Of a DNA stretch of 64,000 nucleotides, positions 9,496-18,712 are shown in pieces. The notes beneath the pieces were generated by a model, which was not told the DNA's origin, did not search any database, and saw nothing but the letters and a program-made list of their open reading frames with translations. The DNA is taken from positions 1 to 64,000 of the forward strand of contig JAAVCG010000005.1 of assembly GCA_014802435.1 (NCBI GenBank), written 5' to 3'. A program made the position numbers and the translations under genes. The DNA is from Bacteroides sp. Its GTDB lineage: Bacteria > Bacteroidota > Bacteroidia > Bacteroidales > Muribaculaceae. How positions within the stretch are numbered: position 1 is the first letter of the stretch; each line of letters opens with the position of its first letter.

Positions 9496-9526
9496 CAAAA
9501 TTACAACTTTTTTACGATATGGACAA
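9496..9526 (-). promoter_or_regulatory. promoter of the secreted endonuclease I gene
   Basis: On the minus strand a -33 TTG is followed after 20 bases by TAATTTTG, which fits the Bacteroidetes consensus TTG-N19-21-TAnnTTTG. It lies 21 bases upstream of the start codon. It is divergent from the pncB promoter. Confidence 0.7.
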
Positions 9527-9546
9527 ATAAATTTGCCGATATTTAT

Positions 9547-9575
9547 TTGTTATTGATAATATTTTTGTAATTTTG
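9547..9575 (+). promoter_or_regulatory. promoter of pncB
   Basis: The plus strand has TTG, 18 bases, then TAATTTTG, ending 7 bases before the ATG at 9583. The position implies a very short or leaderless transcript. Confidence 0.6.
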
Positions 9576-9582
9576 CACCATT

Positions 9583-10794
9583 ATGCAGCAGATAATCCAA
9601 CATTTTACCGACGACGACCTCTATAAGTTTACGATGTGTTGCGCCGTCATTGATAATTTTCCACGCACTCGCGTCAGGTATCAGTTTATTGACCGCAATC
9701 ACTCGGTCTATCCCGCCGGCTTTGCCGAGGAATTGACAAGACAAATAAAACTGCTTGAAAACGTGGTTATTACCCCGGAGGAAGTTGAATTTATGCGCCG
9801 GCATTGTTCTTACATTCCCGCATGGTTCCTGCGTTATCTTCAGGGATTCCGGTATAATAGCGAATGGGTTAAAGTTTCTCAGGATTCCGAGGGTCACCTT
9901 TCAATTGAATTTGAGGGCGCATGGTCTGATACTATTTTGCTTGAGGTCAAGGTCCTGGCCATTGTTTCAGAACTTTATTACCTGATGACCGGCGAGGCTG
10001 AATCTGCTGATTATGATGATTATTATTCCCGCTCGGCGCTGAAGGCTGAAAAGATGATTCAGGCCGGATGTAATTTCTCGGATATGGGCACGCGCCGCCG
10101 ACTGTCTTTTCGCGCTCAGGAGGTTGCCGTCCGCGCCATGAAGCAGCAGTCTGATGCAATGAATGGACCCGGTCGATTTATCGGCACGAGTAATGTCTAT
10201 CTCGCTATGAAATATAACGTTACTCCTATCGGCACAATGGCTCATGAATTTGTATGCGCCATCGCCGGAATGTTTGGCCCTCAGATGGCAAACCATATGG
10301 CCATGGAGGCGTGGTCCAAGACTTATCGCGGCGCTCTGGGCACTTTCCTCTATGACACCTACGGCTGGGAAATCTTCTCCCTTAACTTCTCTGAGGACTA
10401 TGCTAATATGTTCAAGGGGCTGAGAGTTGATAGCGGAGATAACTTTGAGCAACTCGACCTGATATGCGAAAAGTATCGGAGCCTTAACATTGACCCGCGC
10501 ACCAAGCAGGTGATTTTCAGCAATGGCCTGAACGTTGATGAGGCAATTGAGATTCAGCGTTATGCTGCTGATAAGTGTATCCCCTCATTTGGCATAGGCA
10601 CTCACTTCACGAATGATTTCCCGGGAATCAAGCCTCGGAATATAGTCATCAAGCTGATTGCCGCAAAAATCACTGAATCATGGCCCTTTTACTGTGATAC
10701 CTGCAAGTTTAGTGAGGACCGCGGAAAATATACCGGCAAGAAGGAAGTAGTCGACCGATTCAAGGCCGCGATTAACCTTGAATCTGAGGATTGA
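9583..10794 (+). CDS. pncB: nicotinate phosphoribosyltransferase
   Basis: PncB converts nicotinate, PRPP and ATP to nicotinate mononucleotide in the NAD salvage pathway. The family signatures TDDDLYKFTMCCAV at the N terminus, FSDMGTRRRLSFRAQ, GTSNVYLAM, TMAHEF (phospho-His region), DTYGWEIF and RVDSGD are all visible. The 403 residues are full length. The start ATG directly follows a good promoter. The 3' end overlaps the convergent PH-like gene by 23 bases. Confidence 0.96.
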   Translation: MQQIIQHFTDDDLYKFTMCCAVIDNFPRTRVRYQFIDRNHSVYPAGFAEELTRQIKLLENVVITPEEVEFMRRHCSYIPAWFLRYLQGFRYNSEWVKVSQDSEGHLSIEFEGAWSDTILLEVKVLAIVSELYYLMTGEAESADYDDYYSRSALKAEKMIQAGCNFSDMGTRRRLSFRAQEVAVRAMKQQSDAMNGPGRFIGTSNVYLAMKYNVTPIGTMAHEFVCAIAGMFGPQMANHMAMEAWSKTYRGALGTFLYDTYGWEIFSLNFSEDYANMFKGLRVDSGDNFEQLDLICEKYRSLNIDPRTKQVIFSNGLNVDEAIEIQRYAADKCIPSFGIGTHFTNDFPGIKPRNIVIKLIAAKITESWPFYCDTCKFSEDRGKYTGKKEVVDRFKAAINLESED

Positions 10795-11203
10795 TTTGCT
10801 TCAGTTGGATGATGAATTCCTTTTGTCGTACGGGCGAGATTACCAGCGGCATGACGCTTTTGAGCACACTCCGGTCAGTAAAATGAATGGCAATGCGGTG
10901 AACCAATGAGAGCGCCGGGGCTGACAAAATGGACTTTGTCGGCACTATTTTCGCGATTTTATCTATGGGATAATCCTGCTTGAAAAACATTGTGTAGACA
11001 ATCAGTTTGTCGCCCTCAATGCAGTAATATGTGCCGATATACAAAACGGCAATGAACACTAACATGCTGAGGCAAACAATCAGTGGCATGACTATGTCAT
11101 CGTCAATCAAAAGTGTGGAAAAACAACAGGCTATAACTATAATCAGCAATAGCCATGTCGACCAATCGCAACGGGAGCGATAGACAGTTCGTTGTTGAGT
11201 CAT
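10772..11203 (-). CDS. membrane protein with bacterial PH-like domain
   Basis: This is a 143-residue protein with two adjacent hydrophobic segments (LLLIIVIACCFSTLLI and VMPLIVCLSMLVFIAVLYIG). A soluble C-terminal part, YYCIEGDKLIVYTMFFK to FIIQLKQINPQ, resembles the bacterial PH (YdbS/YdbT-like) fold. The function is unknown. Its ATG overlaps the stop of the META lipoprotein gene (ATGA), so the two are probably one operon. The tail overlaps the end of convergent pncB. Confidence 0.65.
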   Translation of the reverse strand: MTQQRTVYRSRCDWSTWLLLIIVIACCFSTLLIDDDIVMPLIVCLSMLVFIAVLYIGTYYCIEGDKLIVYTMFFKQDYPIDKIAKIVPTKSILSAPALSLVHRIAIHFTDRSVLKSVMPLVISPVRQKEFIIQLKQINPQIQG

Positions 11204-11631
11204 TTTTTGTCTGTCGATTTATGGAGGATAATGTATGCTCCGGAATTGATAAAATTCAGGCGCGTGATTGAGTCGTTTTCGGTGTCGATTGTGGCGACTT
11301 GCATTATGAATTTGCGGAAGGCGTCTTCTGTGGTCATGTTATCGCATGCTATTTCCGTCACGGCTCCGTCGCCAAGAATCAGGGTGTCGCCCTTGATGTC
11401 ATAGCTTCCGGCTAAGGTGTTGCAATTCGTTTGAACAAAATATTGACCCGAATCAAACGTAATGTATTGTCTGCTACCAGGAACTTCTTCGGCCGGCCGA
11501 ACATAGGTGGAATCATTGAAGACGATGTTTTCAATGTCCCATTGTCCCTGCATATCGATCGTGGGCTGCGGGGCCTGGTGAGCGCAGGCCGTTAATCCTG
11601 CGGCTCCTATTATAATATGGTGAAGTTTCAT
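11200..11631 (-). CDS. META-domain lipoprotein (HslJ-like)
   Basis: The 143-residue protein has a short hydrophobic N terminus ending in a lipobox, GLTAC, with the Cys at residue 16, so it should be a lipoprotein. The rest is a META domain: GQWDIENIVFNDS, then YFVQTNCNTLAGSY and AFRKFIMQVATI. META proteins such as HslJ are linked to heat or novobiocin tolerance in E. coli, but the molecular role is unclear. A consensus promoter lies 23 bases upstream. Confidence 0.85.
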   Translation of the reverse strand: MKLHHIIIGAAGLTACAHQAPQPTIDMQGQWDIENIVFNDSTYVRPAEEVPGSRQYITFDSGQYFVQTNCNTLAGSYDIKGDTLILGDGAVTEIACDNMTTEDAFRKFIMQVATIDTENDSITRLNFINSGAYIILHKSTDKK

Positions 11632-11653
11632 GATTTGAGATTTTTTGTCTGCG

Positions 11654-11683
11654 CAAATTTAGCAAAAAATCCCAAATTCCCAA
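11654..11683 (-). promoter_or_regulatory. promoter of META lipoprotein operon
   Basis: On the minus strand TTG, 19 bases, then TAAATTTG match the Bacteroidetes sigma consensus. The -7 box lies 22 bases upstream of the META lipoprotein ATG. Confidence 0.65.
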
Positions 11684-11700
11684 AATCTCCAATTCAATTT

Positions 11701-12390
11701 TTAATTAAGGAGGGCGGCGAGGGGGGCGCGGGAGGGGACATGGAAGGAGTGAGGGGTCACATCCTTGATGAGTCCTGCCGAGGAGAGATGGTTAGTGGCT
11801 GAGCGCCAGGTTTGTGCCGGAATGCCGAAAACCGTATGCAGGTCGGTTTTTTCCGCGCGGATTTCAATGTCAGTGCTTCCTTGCTGAGTCAGGGAGCTTA
11901 TCCAGTAGGCTATGCGCTGGATAGGACTTCCGGAGGTCAGGGCGGTGAGCCATCGGGGGCCTCGCTGGGAGGTGGTGCAGACGCTGTTGAGATAGTTAAA
12001 GAGGAAGACGGTGTCAGAGGAGAGCATACGCCGATATTCTTCTTTTGAGATTTCCATGATTCCGGTGGTCTCTACGGCTTGAACCGTGGCCGGATATTGG
12101 GTGAGTCGCCCGAATAGATGGTCCGGCGCAATTACTTGCGGCGCCGTCAAGGTCTGGCTGACGGTCAGCAGGCCGTCAGGGTCAGTGATTGTCAGACGCA
12201 CTACTCCGGTCAACACGAACTTAAGTTCATCGCAGGGTGTGCCGGCGGTGACAATCGTCTGGCCGGGTTGAAATTTCAGGAAGTGGAGCTTATATTTTCC
12301 GGCAATTTCGGTTAATCGCGCGCTGCTGGCTCCCTTGATTAGAGGGAGGTCAAGAATGGTGCGGTATATGGGCGAGTCATGTTTTTTCAT
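11701..12390 (-). CDS. Crp/Fnr-family transcriptional regulator
   Basis: The protein has 229 residues. An N-terminal cyclic-nucleotide-binding-like beta-roll (about 25-130: FLKFQPGQTIVTAGTPCDEL) is followed by a dimer helix and a C-terminal winged helix (about 175-225: KTDLHTVFGIPAQTWRSATN). The Arg-containing phosphate-binding cassette of true CRP is not evident, so the ligand is unknown. No Fe-S cysteine set typical of FNR was seen. It stands 27 bases downstream of cinA and may be read with it. Confidence 0.85.
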   Translation of the reverse strand: MKKHDSPIYRTILDLPLIKGASSARLTEIAGKYKLHFLKFQPGQTIVTAGTPCDELKFVLTGVVRLTITDPDGLLTVSQTLTAPQVIAPDHLFGRLTQYPATVQAVETTGIMEISKEEYRRMLSSDTVFLFNYLNSVCTTSQRGPRWLTALTSGSPIQRIAYWISSLTQQGSTDIEIRAEKTDLHTVFGIPAQTWRSATNHLSSAGLIKDVTPHSFHVPSRAPLAALLN

Positions 12391-12417
12391 GGTGCAATAT
12401 GCTCTAATGCTACCATC

Positions 12418-13671
12418 TTAACGCTCATTCAGCTCGGAAAGTTCGCGGAAGAGTGCAATCAGGGCTGCTGTTGCGGCGCGGTCAATAACGCGGTCACGCG
12501 TTCCGGGGAAGTGGTAACACCGGGATTTTACTCCGGCAGCCGAAGCTGTAGCTATCCAGACGGTGCCCACGGGTTTCCCCTCCGTAGCGCCGCCGGGTCC
12601 GGCTATTCCTGAGGTGGCTACGGCAAGGTCGCTATTGGTCAGGTGCCTGATGCCGGCAGCCATTTGCTCTACAACGGATTCAGACACTGCTCCATGGGCT
12701 TCAATGTCGGCGGCGTTGACTCCTAAAACTGAGGCTTTGACCTCGTTGCTATAGGCAACAACGGATCCTTTCATTGCTGCGCTGGCTCCGGGAATGCTGC
12801 AAAGACGCGATGCAATGGTGCCTCCCGTGCAGCTTTCAGCAGTGGAGACTGTCAGCTTTCGCTCGGTCAGTAATCGAAGCAATTGCTCTTCAATGGTCAC
12901 ATCGCCGTCGGCAAGAAAATTCTCTGCCGGAATGAGGGCTATCAGTTCCTTGCGCAGATGCTCCATCTTCGGGCGGATTGACTCCGGACCTCGGCCGTCA
13001 AGGCGCAGGCGGATTATTCCCGGCTTGGGCAAGTAGGCCAGATGAGCAAAGGAGGGTAGGGAGTCTTCCCAGTCAGAGAGAATCTGCGCCAAGGCACTTT
13101 CGGAAATATCGAATGCCATAACGGTGTGGCGCACCAGGATATCTTTCTCCGGAAAACGTTTGATTAACTCCGCGGCAACTCGTTTTTCCATCATCTGAAC
13201 CGTTTCAAACGGCACTCCCGGCATGCAGACAACTACTTTGTCTTCCGGTCTTTCAAACCACAGGATGGGGGCCGTTCCCACTTCGTTTTGAATTATCCGG
13301 GCATTATCAGGCACCAGTGCCTGGCGGGCAGTCAGCTCGTTGAGATGCAGATTGCGGCGGCTTATTACTTGCTTGACGTTTTCCAGCACCTCAGGGTCCT
13401 CGCGGAGCTTGCCGCCAAACAGCCGGCAGAGTGTTTGCTTGGTTTGGTCATCTTTGGTGGGGCCGAGTCCGCCGGTGGTGAGCACGACTTTAACTTCACT
13501 GAGGGCGCGGTCAAGGGCTTCATGGAGCGCCTCGGCAGTGTCGGCAATGACTTCCACTCGCTTGAGTTCCCATCCGTGGGGCTCAAGTATGCGGGCAATG
13601 GAGCCGGAATTGGTGTCAGTGACTTGCCCGGCAAGCAGTTCGTCACCTATGGCTATGATAATATATTGCAT
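12418..13671 (-). CDS. cinA: CinA: competence/damage-inducible protein A with nicotinamide-nucleotide amidohydrolase
   Basis: The N-terminal ~170 residues form a MoaB/MoeA-like domain (IIAIGDELLAGQVTDTNS, TTGGLGPTKDD, VCMPGVPFE). The C-terminal domain is the PncC-type NMN deamidase (STAESCTGGTIASRLC, then TSGIAGPGGATEGKPVGTVW). The enzyme recycles NMN to nicotinate mononucleotide and can hydrolyse ADP-ribose in related bacteria, so it fits NAD metabolism like the nearby pncB. The 417 residues are complete. The gene is read away from the tRNA. Confidence 0.95.
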   Translation of the reverse strand: MQYIIIAIGDELLAGQVTDTNSGSIARILEPHGWELKRVEVIADTAEALHEALDRALSEVKVVLTTGGLGPTKDDQTKQTLCRLFGGKLREDPEVLENVKQVISRRNLHLNELTARQALVPDNARIIQNEVGTAPILWFERPEDKVVVCMPGVPFETVQMMEKRVAAELIKRFPEKDILVRHTVMAFDISESALAQILSDWEDSLPSFAHLAYLPKPGIIRLRLDGRGPESIRPKMEHLRKELIALIPAENFLADGDVTIEEQLLRLLTERKLTVSTAESCTGGTIASRLCSIPGASAAMKGSVVAYSNEVKASVLGVNAADIEAHGAVSESVVEQMAAGIRHLTNSDLAVATSGIAGPGGATEGKPVGTVWIATASAAGVKSRCYHFPGTRDRVIDRAATAALIALFRELSELNER

Positions 13672-13709
13672 ATGATTCGGTTAATGAGGGGATTGTGTAT
13701 AAAAAAGTT

Positions 13710-13745
13710 GAAATCCGTCGCAGCATCACGCCGGTAACGGATTTC
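13710..13745 (-). terminator. terminator downstream of tRNA-Met
   Basis: A 9-bp perfect inverted repeat (GAAATCCGT/ACGGATTTC) with an 18-base loop is followed on the minus strand by AACTTTTTTATAC. It lies about 28 bases past the 3' end of the tRNA. Confidence 0.7.
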
Positions 13746-13772
13746 TTATAAGTGTCAAACATCATGAAGTAG

Positions 13773-13846
13773 TAGCGGGACCGAGAATTGAACTCGGGAC
13801 CTCCGGGTTATGAATCCGACGCTCTAACCAACTGAGCTATCCCGCC
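13773..13846 (-). tRNA. tRNA with anticodon CAT (elongator Met, less likely Ile2)
   Basis: The minus strand gives a full 74-base cloverleaf without encoded CCA. The acceptor stem is GGCGGGA/TCCCGCT with a G1-U72 wobble, the D-arm is GCTC/GAGC, the anticodon loop TTCATAA has CAT at 34-36, the variable loop is AGGTC and the T-arm is CCGAG TTCAATT CTCGG. The first pair is not the mismatch of initiator tRNA, so it should be elongator Met. An Ile2 (lysidine) tRNA cannot be excluded by eye. The base pair closing the anticodon loop (31-39) is A-C, a mismatch worth noting. Confidence 0.93.
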
Positions 13847-13951
13847 ATGAGGTCTTATGTCGTTTTGACGGGTGCAAAGTTACGGAGAATTTTTTAAACC
13901 ACCAAATTTTTCGCCAAAAAATTTCTGAAATGTAAAATTTTATGCTAATAT

Positions 13952-13983
13952 TTGGTGTGTATGCGGAAAAATTGTTACCTTTG
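13952..13983 (+). promoter_or_regulatory. promoter of gyrA
   Basis: TTG, 21 bases, then TACCTTTG fit the Bacteroidetes consensus. The -7 box lies 72 bases upstream of the gyrA ATG, leaving room for a 5' leader. Confidence 0.6.
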
Positions 13984-14055
13984 TAGGTTGATTTACGGGT
14001 GCTGTTACCCCGCGCCCCTATAATTAATGCGTAAATAATAGACTAATCTTACTAT

Positions 14056-16572
14056 ATGCAAGAAGACAGGATTCAGAGAATTAACATTGAGAGCGAGATG
14101 AAGTCCGCTTACATCGACTACTCAATGTCAGTTATCGTTTCGCGTGCGTTGCCTGACGTGCGCGACGGACTCAAGCCCGTACAGCGTCGTGTGCTCTATG
14201 GCATGCACGAGATGGGCAATACGTCTGACAGACCGCCGATGAAGTCGGCTAACTGTGTCGGTGAAGTGATGGGTAAATATCACCCTCATGGTGACTCATC
14301 AATCTATGGCACTGTAGTCCGTATGGCTCAAGACTGGGCCATGCGTAACATCCTCATCAATGGTAAGGGTAACTTCGGTTCTATCGACGGCGACTCTGCC
14401 GCCGCTATGCGTTACACCGAGGTGCGCCTGGCAAAGATGGGTGAGGAGATGCTCGCCGATATCGGCTCTGACACCGTGGAGATGCAGCGCAACTATGACG
14501 ATAAGCGCGACGAACCTACGGTGCTCCCAACCCGATTCCCTAACCTCCTGGTGAATGGCGGAACGGGTATTGCCGTCGGTATGGCTACTAATATGCCTAC
14601 TCATAACCTGCGCGAATCTATCGATGCCTCGATTGCCCTGCTGGAGAATCCCGAAATCACCATTGAGGAGCTGATGAATTATATTCCCGCTCCTGACTTC
14701 CCTACGGGCGGTATCATCTATGGTATTCAGGGAGTGAAGGATGCTTATGAAACCGGACGTGGACGCGTCATTATCCGTTCAAAGTATGAAATGGAGAATG
14801 AAGGCAACCACACCAATATCATCATCACTGAGATTCCCTACGGAGTTAACCGCTCGGACCTGGTCAAGCAAATTGCCGGACTCGTCTCCGAAAAGAAAAT
14901 TGACGGCATCTCGGATATTAACGACGAAAGCGACTCTAACACCGTTCAGCGCATTGTTATCTCCCTGAAGGTTGATGCCAACCCGATGGTGGTGCTCAAC
15001 AAGCTCTTCAAGATGTCGGCTCTGCAGTCAAGCTTTGCCGTTAATAATGTGGCCCTCGTCAATGGCCGCCCCAAGACTCTCAATCTCAAGGAGCTGCTCC
15101 AGGCGTTCATTGCTCATCGTTATGACGTCGTTATCCGCCGCACGAAGTATGAGCTCCGTAAGGCCGAAGAACGCGCTCATATCCTTGAAGGATTGATTAT
15201 CGCCTCTCAGAATATCGACGAGGTTATCCGTATAATTAAGGAGAGCGACAGCCCCGATGCCGCGCGTGAAGCCCTGGCGGAACGTTTCGGCTTGACCGAG
15301 GCTCAGACTCAGGCCATCGTTGAAATGCGTCTGCGTCAGCTCACCGGACTCGAACAAGACAAACTTCATAAGAACTACGAGGAAGTGCAGGCCGAAATCC
15401 GTCGCTTGCATGAAATTCTTGACAATCCCGACGTTTGTCGTGCCGTTATCCGTGGCGAACTGGAAGAAGTGCGTGATAAGTATGGCGACGACCGCCGCTC
15501 GGAAATCAATCAGGCCGGCGGACAGTTTGATGATGACTCCTTCTATGATGATGACGAAATGGTTATCACCATCAGCCATCTTGGCTACATCAAGCGCACC
15601 AAGCTGACCGAATTCCGCGCTCAAAATCGCGGTGGAGTCGGAATCAAGGGCTCCTCAACCCGCTCTGAGGACTTCATCGAACATATTTATACGGCCAATA
15701 ACCGCTCCTATATGCTCTTCTTTACCGAGCGCGGCCGCTGCTACTGGCTCAAGGTTTACAATATCCCCGAAGCTGCGCGTAATCAGAAGGGTAGGGCAAT
15801 CCAAAACCTCCTCAGCATTGAAAGCAACGACTCCGTTAAGGCTTACATTGCCGTTCGCTCGCTCTCTGATGCCGAATTTGTCAATGGTCATAACCTCGTG
15901 TTCTGCACCAAGAAGGGCGTGATTAAGAAGACTCCCCTCGAGGCTTACTCCCGCCCGCGCTCGCTCGGCGTCAATGCCATTATTATCCGTGAAGACGACG
16001 AGCTGCTCCAGGTTGAACTCACCAGCGGCAACAGCGAAATCATCATGGCTAACCGCAATGGTCGCGCAATTCGTTTCGATGAAAAGCGTGTTCGCGAAAT
16101 GGGCCGTATGTCAACGGGTGTGCGCGGCATGACCCTTGATGATGAGCAGGATGAAATCGTTGGCATGATTTGCATGGAGCCTGAAACTTCCAAGTCAGTC
16201 CTCGTGCTCTCTGAAAATGGCTACGGCAAGCGCTCTGACCTTGACGACTACCGAATCACCAACCGTGGCGGCAAGGGCGTGAAGACCTTGAACATCACTG
16301 ACAAGACCGGTAAACTCGTGGCAATCAAGAGCGTCGATGATGAAAATGACCTCGTAATCATTAATCGCTCCGGAATCACTATCCGTCTGCACATGGACGA
16401 TATCCGCATCATGGGCCGAGCAACTCAGGGTGTGCGCATGATTAACCTTGAAAAGCGCGGTGACACGATTGCAAGTGTCTGCGTCGTGGATACTGACCCC
16501 GATGAGGCTGTTGATGAGCAGGAAGGCGCTGATGTGCAATCCTCTGATGATGCCCCCGCAACTGATGAATAA
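14056..16572 (+). CDS. gyrA: DNA gyrase subunit A
   Basis: The 838-residue GyrA breaks and rejoins DNA in the gyrase A2B2 complex. The winged-helix active site has [11 protein letters not shown] with catalytic Tyr120. The quinolone-determining region reads [17 protein letters not shown], with Ser81 at the position of E. coli Ser83 and Gly85 at the position of E. coli Asp87. The C-terminal beta-pinwheel carries repeated blades and the GyrA box QNRGGVG. The tail is acidic ([16 protein letters not shown]). The sequence is complete. The 5' region has a consensus promoter. Confidence 0.97.
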   Translation: MQEDRIQRINIESEMKSAYIDYSMSVIVSRALPDVRDGLKPVQRRVLYGMHEMGNTSDRPPMKSANCVGEVMGKYHPHGDSSIYGTVVRMAQDWAMRNILINGKGNFGSIDGDSAAAMRYTEVRLAKMGEEMLADIGSDTVEMQRNYDDKRDEPTVLPTRFPNLLVNGGTGIAVGMATNMPTHNLRESIDASIALLENPEITIEELMNYIPAPDFPTGGIIYGIQGVKDAYETGRGRVIIRSKYEMENEGNHTNIIITEIPYGVNRSDLVKQIAGLVSEKKIDGISDINDESDSNTVQRIVISLKVDANPMVVLNKLFKMSALQSSFAVNNVALVNGRPKTLNLKELLQAFIAHRYDVVIRRTKYELRKAEERAHILEGLIIASQNIDEVIRIIKESDSPDAAREALAERFGLTEAQTQAIVEMRLRQLTGLEQDKLHKNYEEVQAEIRRLHEILDNPDVCRAVIRGELEEVRDKYGDDRRSEINQAGGQFDDDSFYDDDEMVITISHLGYIKRTKLTEFRAQNRGGVGIKGSSTRSEDFIEHIYTANNRSYMLFFTERGRCYWLKVYNIPEAARNQKGRAIQNLLSIESNDSVKAYIAVRSLSDAEFVNGHNLVFCTKKGVIKKTPLEAYSRPRSLGVNAIIIREDDELLQVELTSGNSEIIMANRNGRAIRFDEKRVREMGRMSTGVRGMTLDDEQDEIVGMICMEPETSKSVLVLSENGYGKRSDLDDYRITNRGGKGVKTLNITDKTGKLVAIKSVDDENDLVIINRSGITIRLHMDDIRIMGRATQGVRMINLEKRGDTIASVCVVDTDPDEAVDEQEGADVQSSDDAPATDE

Positions 16573-16602
16573 ATTTTCGTAAACACTATAACTTTAAAAA
16601 TC

Positions 16603-17853
16603 ATGAAAAAATTACTTCTGCTCGCTTGCGGTCTGCTGATTTCTGGAGCCGCTGTCGCTCAGGAGCAGGTGCTCAAGGAAGCTGAGCGCATGCTCAAAGT
16701 TGAAGTGCCCGATCATGGCAAAGTGGCTACTATGCTTAAAGGCGCTATGGCTGACCCTTCTACGGCCAATAACGTTAAGACCTGGTTCCTTGCCGGTAAA
16801 AACGGTTTCCAGACTTGGCAGACCGGTTATGAACAATACATGCAGGGTGCTAACCCTGACAAGGTTAATATGAGCCGTGCGCTCGTCGAGGGCTATTCTT
16901 ATCTGATGAAGGCCCTTCCGATGGACACTATCGTTGACGATAAGGGTAAAGTTAAGACCAAATACTCCAAGGAGATTGTCAAGCTGATTTCTTCCAGCCC
17001 CAGCTCTTTCCATGATGCCGGCGTCTTCCTTTATGAAAGCAACGATATGGCCGGAGCTTATCATGCTTGGGAAATCTATCAGGAACTCCCCACTCTGGCT
17101 TTCCTCGGCAAGGCTGCGCCCGCGTTTGACCCTGACTCAGTTCGTGCCGCTGACCTCTATAACATGGGTATCTTCGCTTATCAGGCTGACATGAAGCCCG
17201 AAGCTATGAGCGCATTCCTGCGCGCCGGCCGCCTCGGTCATGGTGAAGTGGCTTATGACAATGCCCTGGCTATGGCTTCTGCTATCGGTGACCCGGAAAT
17301 GATTGCCGAAGTGGCCAATGAAGGCTTCAGCAAGTATGGCAAGCAGGCTTATATTGCCGAGCTCATCAACCTCTATATCCGCAATAAGGAATATGACAAG
17401 GCTATGGAGATGCTTGACCGCTCACTGGCTGCTACTCCCAATAATGCCGTGCTCCTTTATTCAAAGGGCGTGCTCGTTGAAAACCAGGTCAACGAAGAAG
17501 GCATCTCTCAGGAAAAGATTGACGCTGCCAATGCCGAGGCTCTTGACCTCTATAAGCAGGCTTCAGAAGCTGACCCCAACAATGCCGAAGCTCATTTCCA
17601 TTATGGACGTATGCTCGCCAACAGGGCTTACACCATGAGCGATAATGCAACTGACCTCTCTGTTTCAGAATATAACGAACTGAAAAAGAACACCCTCGAC
17701 CCGCTCTTCCGTCAGGCTGCCGGTGAACTCGAAAAGTGCATCGAGCTTGACAAGGAAGCTAACCGTCAGGCATTTAGCATCCTCAAGAATATCTATTACA
17801 ACCTCAACGATGAGGCTAACATGAACCGCATTGCCGAGCTCGAACTCGACTGA
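16603..17853 (+). CDS. exported tetratricopeptide repeat protein
   Basis: The protein has 416 residues with a signal peptide (MKKLLLLACGLLISGAAVAQ). Most of the rest is helical with TPR-like repeats, clearest at EYDKAMEMLDRSLAATPNNA and ALDLYKQASEADPNNAEAHF. It probably works in the periplasm as a scaffold; a partner cannot be named. It follows gyrA by 30 bases and ends at a strong hairpin terminator, so gyrA and this gene may form one transcript. Codon use is strongly biased, as in highly expressed genes. Confidence 0.8.
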   Translation: MKKLLLLACGLLISGAAVAQEQVLKEAERMLKVEVPDHGKVATMLKGAMADPSTANNVKTWFLAGKNGFQTWQTGYEQYMQGANPDKVNMSRALVEGYSYLMKALPMDTIVDDKGKVKTKYSKEIVKLISSSPSSFHDAGVFLYESNDMAGAYHAWEIYQELPTLAFLGKAAPAFDPDSVRAADLYNMGIFAYQADMKPEAMSAFLRAGRLGHGEVAYDNALAMASAIGDPEMIAEVANEGFSKYGKQAYIAELINLYIRNKEYDKAMEMLDRSLAATPNNAVLLYSKGVLVENQVNEEGISQEKIDAANAEALDLYKQASEADPNNAEAHFHYGRMLANRAYTMSDNATDLSVSEYNELKKNTLDPLFRQAAGELEKCIELDKEANRQAFSILKNIYYNLNDEANMNRIAELELD

Positions 17854-17883
17854 TTCATGACGCTGAATCTTTAAACATTCGCG

Positions 17884-17913
17884 GAGGGCTGTCAGTGAAA
17901 ACTGATGGCCCTC
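17884..17913 (+). terminator. terminator after the gyrA-TPR transcript
   Basis: The hairpin is GAGGGC, TG, TCAGT, loop GAAA, ACTGA, TG, GCCCTC: 6 bp plus 5 bp around a symmetric TG/TG internal loop, with a GNRA tetraloop. The 3' side is AT-rich (TTAAATTTAAG). Confidence 0.65.
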
Positions 17914-17943
17914 TTAAATTTAAGTGCTTTTTTTCTGATTTTT

Positions 17944-17974
17944 TTGCGTGATTCAAATATTTTTCGTAACTTTG
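17944..17974 (+). promoter_or_regulatory. promoter of clpP-clpX
   Basis: TTG, exactly 20 bases, then TAACTTTG match the Bacteroidetes consensus, 40 bases upstream of the clpP ATG. Confidence 0.7.
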
Positions 17975-18013
17975 ATTAGAAATTTGATAATAATACGAAA
18001 AAGATAAATAGAA

Positions 18014-18712
18014 ATGAACAACTTCATGCACGACGATTTTCGCAAGTTTGCTACCAAACATTGCGGAATTAACCCGTTGGTTTTCGACCAATATACGGCT
18101 CAAGCCAACTCTAACATAACCTCAAGCTATATCAGCCCCACCATCATGGAAGAACGCTCCCTCAATGTTACTCAGATGGACGTTTTCTCCCGCTTGATGA
18201 TGGACCGCATTATCTTCCTCGGCACTCAGGTTGATGATTATAGCGCCAACGTTATTCAGGCTCAGCTGCTTTATCTTGATAATAATGACCCCGGCAAGGA
18301 CGTAAATCTCTATATCAACTCTCCCGGCGGCTCCGTTTATGCCGGCCTCGGTATCTATGACACCATGCAGTATATCAATAGCGACGTCGCTACAATCTGC
18401 ACCGGCATGGCTGCTTCAATGGCTGCCGTGCTCCTCGTGGCCGGTGAAAAGGGTAAGCGATTCGCCCTCAAGCACTCCCGAGTGATGATTCATCAGCCGA
18501 TGGGCGGCGCTCAGGGTCAGGCAAGCGATATTGAAATCACTGCCCGCGAAATCCTCAAACTCAAGCATGAACTCTACTCAATCATTGCTGATCATTCCGG
18601 CCAACCCATTGAAAAGGTCGAGCAGGACAGTGACCGTGACTACTGGATGATTGCCGAGGAAGCCAAGAAATATGGCATGATTGACGAAGTTCTTATCCGC
18701 AGCAAGAAATAA
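18014..18712 (+). CDS. clpP: ATP-dependent Clp protease proteolytic subunit
   Basis: ClpP forms the tetradecameric serine peptidase chamber fed by ClpX. The triad is visible as GMAASMAAV (Ser), HSRVMIHQP (His) and DSDRDYWM (Asp). The N-terminal ~30 residues before [14 protein letters not shown] are longer than in E. coli and may be a propeptide or a Bacteroidetes extension. The stop overlaps the clpX start as TAATG, so the subunits are coupled. Confidence 0.96.
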   Translation: MNNFMHDDFRKFATKHCGINPLVFDQYTAQANSNITSSYISPTIMEERSLNVTQMDVFSRLMMDRIIFLGTQVDDYSANVIQAQLLYLDNNDPGKDVNLYINSPGGSVYAGLGIYDTMQYINSDVATICTGMAASMAAVLLVAGEKGKRFALKHSRVMIHQPMGGAQGQASDIEITAREILKLKHELYSIIADHSGQPIEKVEQDSDRDYWMIAEEAKKYGMIDEVLIRSKK

